Positions 44,804-52,926 of a stretch of 64,000 nt of DNA are shown in pieces. This DNA comes from Pediococcus inopinatus (lineage in GTDB: Bacteria; Bacillota; Bacilli; Lactobacillales; Lactobacillaceae), in assembly GCF_002982135.1 (NCBI RefSeq), contig NZ_CP019981.1:682001-746000 (forward strand), read 5' to 3'. Numbering within the stretch: position 1 is the first letter of the stretch; each line of letters begins with the position of its first letter. The position numbers and the translations under genes were made by a program. The notes under the pieces were generated by a model. That model did not search any database. It worked only from the letters and a program-made list of their open reading frames with translations, and had not been told where the DNA came from.

Positions 44804-46291
44804 ATGACACCGAATCAAACGCTTAACGGACGTTATCGTGTGATTAGCTCGCTTGGTGAAGGCGGTATGGCTGATGTTTACTTATCACATGATCTTATTC
44901 TTAACCGTGACGTTGCTGTTAAACTAATCCGATTTGATCTTCAAAACGATGGAAAAACAATTCAACGTTTTCAGCGAGAAGCTTTAGCGACCACGGAAAT
45001 TGTGCATCCAAATATTGTGAGCGTGTATGACGTTGGCGAAGACAACGGCATGCATTATTTGGTCATGGAGTATGTTGACGGGACAGATTTAAAACAATAT
45101 ATTAAAGATCATTTTCCAATTCCTTATCAAAAAGTAATTGATATTATGGAACAGATTTTAAGTGGGGTTGCTGCAGCACATGCTCATGACATTATTCATC
45201 GTGATTTAAAGCCACAAAATGTCTTAATGGATAAAAAAGGAAATGCCAAAATTTCTGATTTTGGAGTTGCGTTAGCTCAAGAAGAACAAACGCTAACGCA
45301 AACCAATGCGGTAGTGGGGTCTGTTCACTATCTGTCTCCAGAACAAGCACGCGGTCATTTAGCAACCAAACGTTCAGATATTTATTCGTTGGGGATTATT
45401 TTATATGAAATGTTAACCGGTCGCGTACCATTTGAAGGTGAAAACGCGGTTTCAATTGCCATCAAACATTATCAGAATCAAATTCCCCTTGTGCGTGATT
45501 TTGATCCGCGAATCCCGCAGGCTCTCGAAAATGTTATTTTAAAAGCCACGGCCAAGAATCCATTTGATCGCTATCCATCGGTGACGGAAATGGCAAACGA
45601 CCTCAGTACATCACTTTCCCCCAGGAGAGCTGGTGAACCCCGTTTTACAGCACAATCCGCTAATGATGAAACAATTATTGCCAATGTTTCTGACTTCACA
45701 TCATCGGCAGTTAAAGACGTGGCTGAAGTGAAGGCTGTTTCGCAAAATGATGGTTCGAAAACAACAACTTCGGGAACCAAAAAGAGAAGAAATCGGCATC
45801 CTTTAAGAAAAAAAATCGGCATCTTTTTAGGCTTGCTAGCTTTATTTATTGGAGGAATTGCTATTGCTTTTTATTTAAGTTTTCCGAAAGTTGTTTCGAT
45901 TCCTAATGTAACTGGAATGACTCAACAGCAGGCAGCAGTGGCTTTAAAAAAGAAAGATCTTAAAATTGGGCACATCACCCGGACTAGCAATCAAAAGGTT
46001 AATTATAAGCGTGTTATTGAAACTTTGCCCACAAAGAAAAAGCAGGTCCAAGCGGGCGTAACGGTCAACATTGTAATTAGCCAAGGGCCTAATAGTTATG
46101 TGGTTGAAAATTATATTGGTGATTCGTACAGTGTTGTGGCCAAAAAGTTACAAGCAAAGGGATTTAAAGTAGAAAAGACAAAAGTACAAACCATGGAGTT
46201 TGATCGTGGCAAAATTATTTATCAAAGTGTTGTTCCGGACCAAGTCGTCGTGCCCAGGGCAACAACAATTCGTTTTTCTGTCACAGAATAA
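44804..46291 (+). CDS. prkC: PASTA-domain Ser/Thr protein kinase
   Basis: This transmembrane kinase links wall fragments to cell division and wall synthesis. The cytoplasmic kinase (residues 1-270) shows LGEGGMADVYLSHD, HRDLKPQNVLMD and KISDFGVALA. A basic juxtamembrane linker and one membrane helix (about 344-366) follow. The outside holds only two PASTA repeats (about 370-430 and 432-495), fewer than the three or four common in other Firmicutes. The total of 495 residues is accordingly short. Confidence 0.95.
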   Translation: MTPNQTLNGRYRVISSLGEGGMADVYLSHDLILNRDVAVKLIRFDLQNDGKTIQRFQREALATTEIVHPNIVSVYDVGEDNGMHYLVMEYVDGTDLKQYIKDHFPIPYQKVIDIMEQILSGVAAAHAHDIIHRDLKPQNVLMDKKGNAKISDFGVALAQEEQTLTQTNAVVGSVHYLSPEQARGHLATKRSDIYSLGIILYEMLTGRVPFEGENAVSIAIKHYQNQIPLVRDFDPRIPQALENVILKATAKNPFDRYPSVTEMANDLSTSLSPRRAGEPRFTAQSANDETIIANVSDFTSSAVKDVAEVKAVSQNDGSKTTTSGTKKRRNRHPLRKKIGIFLGLLALFIGGIAIAFYLSFPKVVSIPNVTGMTQQQAAVALKKKDLKIGHITRTSNQKVNYKRVIETLPTKKKQVQAGVTVNIVISQGPNSYVVENYIGDSYSVVAKKLQAKGFKVEKTKVQTMEFDRGKIIYQSVVPDQVVVPRATTIRFSVTE

Positions 46292-46312
46292 GAATAGATC
46301 GGGAGGGGTTTA

Positions 46313-47230
46313 ATGCACAGAGGACAGATTATTCAATCGTTAAGTGGTTTTTATGATGTGAAAACTGACGATAAAATTTTTCGAACAAGAGCTCGCGGTA
46401 ATTTTAGAAAACAAAAAATTTCACCATTAGTCGGTGATTGGGTTGAATTTGAAAGCCAAGCCGAAAATGAAGGGTACATTTTAAAGATTGAAGCGCGGCG
46501 CAATCAATTAGTGCGGCCACCACTAGCAAATATTGATCAAGCAGTTGTTGTGACAGCCTGTGTTCAACCTGACTTTTCAACCAATCTCTTGGATCGGCAA
46601 TTAGTTGCCTTAGAAGAAAAACAAATTAAACCGATTATTTACTTTACAAAAGGCGATTTGGTTGAAGAAAAGCAGCAACCAATTTTTGAAGAAAAAGTTG
46701 CTGGCTACCGCAAAATTGGGTATGAGGTTTATTTAGATTGGCAGGCATTTAATGGGGATGCAATTAACAATTTAACCGGTGATTTTGCTGATCAATTAAC
46801 GATTTTTATGGGTCAAACTGGCGCCGGAAAATCAACCTTGCTTAACCATATTGATCCGGATTTAGCACTTCAAACGGGGGAAGTATCGGCGGCTTTGAAC
46901 CGAGGAAAACATACAACTCGAAAAGTAGCCTTGTTCCCAGTTGGGGATGGTTTGGTCGCAGACACACCTGGATTCTCAAGTTACACTGTTTTTGAGATGC
47001 GTTTGGAAGATTTGAAAAGTTTGTTTCCAGAAATTGCCAATGTTGGATTGAACTGTCGTTTTCGTGAGTGTTTGCACATTAATGAACCAGATTGTGCGGT
47101 AAAAGAAGCTGTCCAAAATGAAGAAATAATGCAAAGCCGTTATGATAATTATGTCCAGTTTTTTAATATTATTAAGGCCCAGAAGCCTGATTATCAGCGA
47201 AAAGGCTATTCCAAGAAAAAGGGGAAATAA
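46313..47230 (+). CDS. rsgA: Ribosome small subunit GTPase RsgA
   Basis: RsgA checks maturation of the 30S subunit. The 305-residue protein has an N-terminal OB fold, a circularly permuted GTPase with the P-loop GQTGAGKSTLLN after TKGDL, and a C-terminal zinc motif (CRFRECLHINEPDC). GGGAGG lies 7 bases before the ATG. Confidence 0.96.
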   Translation: MHRGQIIQSLSGFYDVKTDDKIFRTRARGNFRKQKISPLVGDWVEFESQAENEGYILKIEARRNQLVRPPLANIDQAVVVTACVQPDFSTNLLDRQLVALEEKQIKPIIYFTKGDLVEEKQQPIFEEKVAGYRKIGYEVYLDWQAFNGDAINNLTGDFADQLTIFMGQTGAGKSTLLNHIDPDLALQTGEVSAALNRGKHTTRKVALFPVGDGLVADTPGFSSYTVFEMRLEDLKSLFPEIANVGLNCRFRECLHINEPDCAVKEAVQNEEIMQSRYDNYVQFFNIIKAQKPDYQRKGYSKKKGK

Positions 47231-47232
47231 CT

Positions 47233-47889
47233 ATGATTAAAGTGGCTCCATCAATTTTAAGTGCAAATTTTGTCGATTTAAAACCAGATATTGAAATTGC
47301 TCAATCGGGTGGTGCAGATCTTTTACATATTGATGTGATGGATGGGCAGTTTGTTCCCAATTTAAGTTTTGGTCCAGGAATGGTAGAAGCCATTCGCCCA
47401 ATTACAAGCATGCCATTAGATTGCCATTTGATGATTGAAAATCCAGAACGATTTGTGACACAGTTTTGTCAGGCTGGCGCAGATATTGTGGGCGTCCATG
47501 TCGAAAGTACACCACATATTTATCGGGCACTAGAAATGATTAAACAACATGGGGTGAAGGCTGAGGTTGTGCTGAATCCTGGTACGCCAATCAGTATGGT
47601 CAAAGAAGTGCTCCCAATCGTTGATCAAGTATTGGTAATGACAGTAAATCCTGGATTCGGTGGTCAGAAATTCATTTCACAAATGATTCCAAAAATTCAG
47701 CAGTTGAATCAGCTACGACAAACTGGCGAAAATGATTTTGCCATTGAGGTTGACGGTGGAATTACTGATGAAACAGTTGAGTCAGTTTATAAAGCTGGTG
47801 CAGACATTGCAGTTGCAGGTTCCTATGTTTTTAATAGTGAAGATCCGGTTGCACAAATTCAAAAATTAAAAACAAGGACGACAGCATAA
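47233..47889 (+). CDS. rpe: Ribulose-phosphate 3-epimerase
   Basis: Rpe interconverts ribulose-5-phosphate and xylulose-5-phosphate. The 218-residue TIM barrel shows HIDVMDGQFVPNLSFGP, DCHLMIENP and TVNPGFGGQKFI. It lies 2 bases after rsgA and its stop overlaps the thiN start by one base. Confidence 0.96.
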   Translation: MIKVAPSILSANFVDLKPDIEIAQSGGADLLHIDVMDGQFVPNLSFGPGMVEAIRPITSMPLDCHLMIENPERFVTQFCQAGADIVGVHVESTPHIYRALEMIKQHGVKAEVVLNPGTPISMVKEVLPIVDQVLVMTVNPGFGGQKFISQMIPKIQQLNQLRQTGENDFAIEVDGGITDETVESVYKAGADIAVAGSYVFNSEDPVAQIQKLKTRTTA

Positions 47890-48542
47890 TGCAAATTAAT
47901 GTTTTAGCTGGCGGACCTGCACAACAATATCCGCGAAAAATGTTTGAGCAAAAAGGAAGCTGGATTGGTGTAGACCGAGGAGCTTTAGTTTTGATTCAAC
48001 ATCATATTACGCCCCAAATAGCAGTCGGTGATTTTGATTCAATGTCAGTTGAAGAATTTTCGGAAGTGAAAAATAATATTTCAAAAATTATTCAGGTAAA
48101 TGCAATTAAAGATGACACGGATACAGAATTAGCGCTCAAAGCGGCTTTTGAGCGATTACAGACAGATACAGATGAGGTTCACTTGTATGGCATGACAGGT
48201 GGACGATTAGACCATTTACTTAGTAATATTTTTATGTTTCTAAAACCTCGGTTTAATCCGTACATCGAGCGGGTTCGGTTAATCGATCGACAAAACTATA
48301 TGCGCTTTTTTAAAGCTGGACAATATACTTTAGAGGAGCTATCAGCGTATAAATATTTGTCGTTTGTTTTGTTAGGGAATGTTAGTAATCTAACGCTTCC
48401 GGACGAGAAGTATCAGTTACATGATCAATCTGATCGTTTTCCAATTGCTTATGTAAGTAACGAATTCCTGAAATCAACAGCCAGTTTTAGTTTTTCATCG
48501 GGAATTGTAGCGGTTATTTATAGCCACGATGTAGCTGACTAG
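47889..48542 (+). CDS. thiN: Thiamine pyrophosphokinase
   Basis: ThiN makes thiamine diphosphate from thiamine and ATP. The 217-residue protein shows the metal-binding VGDFDSMSVEE, KDDTDTELAL, and GMTGGRLDHLLSN. The start overlaps the rpe stop. It is the last gene of the long coaBC-thiN cluster and is followed by a terminator shared with rpmB. Confidence 0.94.
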   Translation: MQINVLAGGPAQQYPRKMFEQKGSWIGVDRGALVLIQHHITPQIAVGDFDSMSVEEFSEVKNNISKIIQVNAIKDDTDTELALKAAFERLQTDTDEVHLYGMTGGRLDHLLSNIFMFLKPRFNPYIERVRLIDRQNYMRFFKAGQYTLEELSAYKYLSFVLLGNVSNLTLPDEKYQLHDQSDRFPIAYVSNEFLKSTASFSFSSGIVAVIYSHDVAD

Positions 48543-48552
48543 TAAAAAGCAA

Positions 48553-48589
48553 TAAAAAAAGATTGAAGCATTTGCTTCAATCTTTTTTT
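48553..48589. terminator. Bidirectional terminator between thiN and rpmB
   Basis: GATTGAAGCA (48561-48570) and TGCTTCAATC (48573-48582) pair perfectly with A-rich and T-rich flanks, serving the two convergent genes. Confidence 0.88.
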
Positions 48590-48773
48590 ATGCACGTTTG
48601 ATTTTGCCTGATTTTAATGCTCGAGCAGAAACCCAAACGCGTTTTGGTTTTCCATCCACAAGAATGCGGACCTTATGCAAATTTGGTTTCCAGCTTCGGC
48701 GACTATGATTCAAAGCATGTGAACGTGTGTTGCCAAAGTGGGTACGACGACCGGTGACAAAGTCTTTTGCCAT
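48588..48773 (-). CDS. rpmB: 50S ribosomal protein L28
   Basis: The 61-residue basic protein has the L28 core [18 protein letters not shown] and the [20 protein letters not shown] end. AGGAGG lies upstream of the ATG. It is transcribed opposite to its neighbours, as in Bacillus. The IS insertion starts about 250 bases upstream of its start, probably beyond its promoter. Confidence 0.96.
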   Translation of the reverse strand: MAKDFVTGRRTHFGNTRSHALNHSRRSWKPNLHKVRILVDGKPKRVWVSARALKSGKIKRA

Positions 48774-48992
48774 TTTTAAAATCCTCCTTTGTCGCTTCTA
48801 TATTTATCATAGAATTCTTTTTAACTCACCTAAATAACTTATCATAGATACCAGGTGAATGCAATGTTTTTCTTTCAAGTATATTTACTTGACAGTTAGT
48901 TTGAAATCATCTTTTCAAGAATTATATTTAGAAGATAGAGCTATATTTACTGAACTCTGAGTTATTCTAAATAGTTTTAGGCAATTAGTCAA

Positions 48993-49020
48993 GCGTGACG
49001 AGTATGAATTAAATGTAACC
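48993..49020. repeat. Target-site duplication, left copy (28 bp)
   Basis: This 28-base sequence, beginning GCGTGACGAGTATGAA, is identical to 50600-50627 and directly abuts the left end of the IS. The preceding A also matches by chance. Confidence 0.9.
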
Positions 49021-50599
49021 TGTTGTTCGCCAGTGATAATGTCTTAACTAATTGGTCAGCAAAAATGTCTCGCAAATATGTTTCACCTCCGGCAAAATAG
49101 TTAATGGAGGTGGACAACATGAGAAAGGTTGTTTTAACAGTGAAAGAAGACCACAAATATCAAGTAATTCAGCAAGTAGTTAATGAACGAAAGAATCGTT
49201 GTCGAGCTAGTATTGAATTAAATCTATCATTACGACAAATTGATCGATTAATAATCAAATATCGAACTAAGGGTAAATCTAGCTTTGTGCATGGCAATAC
49301 TGGCAAAAAGCCACAGAATAAGATCTCAACCAAACAAATCAATCGAATTATTAAGCTGTATGAAACTGATTACCAAGGCTTCAATATTTCCCATTTCTAT
49401 GAGTTTTTATTAAGTAGAGAAGGTATTCAAGTTTCTGAATCAACTTTACGACGAATACTTAGAACCCATCGGGTTCTGTCACCCAAAGCTCATCACAATA
49501 CCAAAAGACAAATACGCAAAGAATTAAAGCTCAAGGAACAACGGCAGGCTTTGTCTAAACGTGACGAAAAGACCTTACAAGTTGTTGAACCAGTGGAAGC
49601 AATAAAGGCTCATCCGTCACGCGCTAGGAAAAAATTTGCCGGTGAACTTATTCAGATGGATGCCTCGGTTGAGCTCTGGTTTGGCAATACAAAGACTTAT
49701 CTACATGCCGCGATTGATGATTATAGTGGTGCGATTGTTGGCGCCTACTTTGATACCGAAGAAACGTTAAACGCTTATTATCAAGTTATGGCTCAAATAT
49801 TGACTTCTTTTGGAATCCCGTATGAGATTTTAACAGACCGAAGAACGGTTTTTAACTCAAACAAAAAAGCAGATTCTCCAACGAAGGAAAACCCACTCAC
49901 TCAATTCGGTTATGCGTGTAAGTCACTGGGAACCAAACTCTCAGTGACTAGCATACCGCAAACCAAAGGCAGAATTGAACGCCTTTTTGAAACACTACAA
50001 AGCCGACTTTTAAATGAACTTAAACTAGCAAATACAACGACAATTGAGCAAGCTAACGACTTCCTCAACCCATTTGTAAAAGAATTCAATCAAAAGTTTG
50101 CTTTACCTATTAAAATTAACACGAGTGGCTTTGACAAACAACTTACATCTTCAGAAATTGATCAGATTTTAATCACAACTCGAGAGCGCTCAATTTCATC
50201 TGGTCACACTGTCAAATTAAATAATCAGGAATATCAATTATTTGAATCAGATAAGCTAGTTTGTTTAAAACCACGAACTAAGATCTTAATCGTTAAAACT
50301 TTAACTGGTAAGCTTTACGCTACTACAGATGCAGATCAAATATTTGATTTACATCCGCTTGCAGATCATGACTTAGTTTCGCCAGCTTTCGAGGTTATTA
50401 TTGAAAAACCATCTAATATGGCCCCAAAGAACAAGAAGCCCAAGGCTTCTATGAACCACCCATGGAGGAGAGCCAATTATCGCGACTATTTGCGTACAAT
50501 TGGGTATTCCGAAAAAGGAGCAAATCATATGGCATATGAGATTTAAATTTGACAAGGATGTTCAATGATTATTGAGACATTTTTCCTTACCGATTGACA
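49021..50599 (+). mobile_element. IS1202/ISNCY-type insertion sequence
   Basis: The element is 1,579 bp, starts TGT and ends ACA, and is bounded by identical 28-bp direct repeats. Its single gene encodes a DDE transposase resembling the IS1202 group, a family known for long target duplications. The terminal repeats are imperfect, but an AATGTCT core appears twice on the left (49038 and 49064) and once inverted on the right (50574-50584). The identical duplication suggests a recent insertion. Confidence 0.88.
49119..50546 (+). CDS. IS1202/ISNCY-family DDE transposase
   Basis: The 475-residue transposase has an N-terminal helix-turn-helix region (RCRASIELNLSLRQIDRLI) and an rve-type catalytic core. 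Likely catalytic acids are the Asp of LIQMDASVELWF, the Asp of EILTDRRTVF and the Glu of TKGRIERLFETL. The C-terminal region is basic. The frame is intact, so the element may be active. The ATG at 49119 is preferred; the ATG at 49104 lies before the GGAGGTGG ribosome site. Confidence 0.9.
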   Translation: MRKVVLTVKEDHKYQVIQQVVNERKNRCRASIELNLSLRQIDRLIIKYRTKGKSSFVHGNTGKKPQNKISTKQINRIIKLYETDYQGFNISHFYEFLLSREGIQVSESTLRRILRTHRVLSPKAHHNTKRQIRKELKLKEQRQALSKRDEKTLQVVEPVEAIKAHPSRARKKFAGELIQMDASVELWFGNTKTYLHAAIDDYSGAIVGAYFDTEETLNAYYQVMAQILTSFGIPYEILTDRRTVFNSNKKADSPTKENPLTQFGYACKSLGTKLSVTSIPQTKGRIERLFETLQSRLLNELKLANTTTIEQANDFLNPFVKEFNQKFALPIKINTSGFDKQLTSSEIDQILITTRERSISSGHTVKLNNQEYQLFESDKLVCLKPRTKILIVKTLTGKLYATTDADQIFDLHPLADHDLVSPAFEVIIEKPSNMAPKNKKPKASMNHPWRRANYRDYLRTIGYSEKGANHMAYEI

Positions 50600-50627
50600 G
50601 CGTGACGAGTATGAATTAAATGTAACC
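50600..50627. repeat. Target-site duplication, right copy (28 bp)
   Basis: This is identical to 48993-49020 and directly follows the ACA end of the IS. Confidence 0.9.
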
Positions 50628-50734
50628 ATTTAGAAATGTTGAAATTTTTGGTAGAATAGCTTTAAGGCAACCATTCTAGAAGTTAACTCACCGTAATTGC
50701 ACGAAAGAGTGTTGCGTTTATTGCTTTGTTGAAG

Positions 50735-50745
50735 TATGGTAAAAT
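50735..50745 (+). promoter_or_regulatory. Possible extended -10 upstream of gls24-fakA
   Basis: TATGGTAAAAT contains TG plus the hexamer TAAAAT (50740-50745), 46 bases before the start. No good -35 is present. The promoter lies downstream of the IS, so it is not disrupted. Confidence 0.45.
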
Positions 50746-50791
50746 ATCGTTGATATCAAAACGATGATTTGATTTAAGGAGGCTATTACTA

Positions 50792-51154
50792 ATGGCTGTA
50801 AAAATTCAGACAAAAAATGGAACAGTTGATGTTTCAAACGATGTGATTGCAACAGTAGTAGGTGGCGGGGCAACAGATAACTATGGAGTTGTCGGCATGG
50901 CAAGTAAAAGCCAACTTCGCGACAATTTAAATGAAATTTTGCGTAAAGAAAATTATGCTAAAGGCGTTGTTGTGCGCCAACAGGATAATGGCGTTGCTAT
51001 CGATGTTTACATTATTGTGAGCTATGGTACAAAAATTTCAGAAGTTTCAAAAAATGTACAATCAAAAGTAAAATATAATTTGGAATCAATGTTAGGTGTT
51101 TCAGCAAACTCTGTGAACGTTTTTGTCCAGGGTGTAAAGGTCTTAGAGGCTTAA
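50792..51154 (+). CDS. yloU: Asp23/Gls24 family protein (YloU type)
   Basis: The 120-residue Asp23-fold protein (IATVVGGGATDNYGVVGMAS) precedes fakA, as yloU does in Bacillus. Its role is not established, but it is consistently paired with the fatty acid kinase. AAGGAGG lies 9 bases before the ATG. It is a paralogue of the protein encoded at 25829. Confidence 0.9.
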   Translation: MAVKIQTKNGTVDVSNDVIATVVGGGATDNYGVVGMASKSQLRDNLNEILRKENYAKGVVVRQQDNGVAIDVYIIVSYGTKISEVSKNVQSKVKYNLESMLGVSANSVNVFVQGVKVLEA

Positions 51155-51187
51155 TTACGAAGGACTGAAACAAGGAGGAATTTATAA

Positions 51188-52867
51188 TTGAAAGTGGCAA
51201 CGACTGAAATCACTAACCAAGAATTTGATAAAATGATTCAAGCAAGTGCACGAAAATTAAAAAAACACGCGGATTTCATTAACTCATTAAATGTTTTTCC
51301 AGTTCCCGATGGAGATACAGGAACTAATATGAGTCTATCAATGGAGAGCGGTGCAAAATATGAGATGGACGAACCGAGTGAACATGTTGGTAAATTGGCA
51401 AGCGCACTTGCTAAGGGACTATTAATGGGAGCTCGTGGAAATTCTGGTGTGATTCTTTCTCAAATTTTCCGTGGATTTTCTAAGAGTGTTGAAGATAAAG
51501 AAAGCTTAAGTGCACAAGATTTAGCAGATGCGTTCGCAGATGGGGCTCAGACGGCTTATAAGGCGGTTATGAAGCCTACCGAAGGAACTATCCTCACAGT
51601 GATTCGTGAGGCTGCTAAGGCCGGTAATGACGCTGCTGAGGAAGAAGACAGTGTTGTTTACGTCATGGATGCAGTGACTAAGGCCGGTAAAGAGGCGTTG
51701 AAAAAAACAACGGATCTTTTACCCGTCTTAAAAGAAGTTGGGGTTGTGGATTCTGGTGGTCAAGGGTTAGTATTCGTATTTGATGCATTTGATGATGTTT
51801 TGAATGGACGTGCGGAGGCTGATGATGAACCAGATGAAGAGCAGATGGACGAGATGGTAGAAGCAAAGCATCATCAAAGTGTCCAAGGAAAAATTGATCC
51901 CGCCGACATTAAGTTTGGTTACTGTACCCAAATTATGGTTCGGATTGGTAAAGGACTACAAGTAAAACAGGATTTTGATTATGATACTTTCTACAATTAT
52001 TTAGCAAAACTAGGTGATTCATTGTTAGTTGTTAATGATGAAGACGTTGTTAAAGTTCATGTGCATACTGAACATCCTGGCAAGGTCTTGGCTTGGGGAC
52101 AGCAGTTTGGTGATCTGGCCACTGTGAAGGTCGACAACATGCGCCAACAACAAGAAGAAATCATCGAAAAAGATGAACCAACCGAAGTTCCGGAACCCGT
52201 TTTAGATACTAAAGGGACAGCAATTATTGCGATTGCTTCTGGAACTGGAGTAGCTAAATTATTCCGCAGTTTGGGTGTCACTCACATTATTAACGGTGGG
52301 CAAACGATGAATCCAAGTACTGCTGATATTGTTGCTGCAATTAATGATTCCCATGCAGAACGGGCAATCGTTTTACCAAACAATAAAAATATTTTTCTTG
52401 CAGCTGAACAAGCCATTCAAGTTGCAGAAATTCCAGCACAAATTGTGCATAGTCGCAACATTTCGCAAGGGATGACTGCACTAATGGGCTTTAATCCAGA
52501 TAGTAATCTGGATAGCAACATAGATGCAATGGAAGATAACTTGAGTTCTGTTAAGAGTGGTGAGGTAACAACAGCCATTCGTGACACGACAGTTCAAGGA
52601 AAAAGAATTAAAAAAGGTAACTTTATTGGGATCGTTGATGGGACAATCGAAACTTCAAAAGCTAATCTTCTTGATGCAGCCGGTGAAATGGCCAAATTAA
52701 TGTTGGATGAAGACAGTGAAATTGTTACGATCATTTACGGTGCTGACACGAAAAAGTCTGAAGCTGAAAAACTTGCAGACACGATTCAAGGGTTAGATGA
52801 TGAACTTGAGATTGAGATGCATGAAGGAGATCAACCTGTTTATCCGTTCATCGTATCAGTTGAATAA
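51188..52867 (+). CDS. fakA: Fatty acid kinase subunit A (DAK2 domain)
   Basis: FakA phosphorylates exogenous fatty acids delivered by a FakB protein for phospholipid synthesis. The 559-residue protein has an N-terminal DhaL-like kinase domain with the Mg-binding loop VFPVPDGDTGTNMSL near residue 40, and a C-terminal FakB-interacting region. The start is TTG at 51188, with AAGGAGG upstream. No fakB lies in the window. Confidence 0.92.
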   Translation: MKVATTEITNQEFDKMIQASARKLKKHADFINSLNVFPVPDGDTGTNMSLSMESGAKYEMDEPSEHVGKLASALAKGLLMGARGNSGVILSQIFRGFSKSVEDKESLSAQDLADAFADGAQTAYKAVMKPTEGTILTVIREAAKAGNDAAEEEDSVVYVMDAVTKAGKEALKKTTDLLPVLKEVGVVDSGGQGLVFVFDAFDDVLNGRAEADDEPDEEQMDEMVEAKHHQSVQGKIDPADIKFGYCTQIMVRIGKGLQVKQDFDYDTFYNYLAKLGDSLLVVNDEDVVKVHVHTEHPGKVLAWGQQFGDLATVKVDNMRQQQEEIIEKDEPTEVPEPVLDTKGTAIIAIASGTGVAKLFRSLGVTHIINGGQTMNPSTADIVAAINDSHAERAIVLPNNKNIFLAAEQAIQVAEIPAQIVHSRNISQGMTALMGFNPDSNLDSNIDAMEDNLSSVKSGEVTTAIRDTTVQGKRIKKGNFIGIVDGTIETSKANLLDAAGEMAKLMLDEDSEIVTIIYGADTKKSEAEKLADTIQGLDDELEIEMHEGDQPVYPFIVSVE

Positions 52868-52878
52868 TTGGAAAAATA

Positions 52879-52909
52879 AAGAGGCTGGGATTCTTCCACC
52901 TCTTTTTGT
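52879..52909 (+). terminator. Terminator of yloU-fakA
   Basis: AAAGAGG and TGG on the left pair with CCA and CCTCTTT on the right (52879-52906) with a single bulge. A short T-run follows. The left arm contains the recurring GGCTGG motif. Confidence 0.7.
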
Positions 52910-52926
52910 AGTTAGGAAGTCGACAG

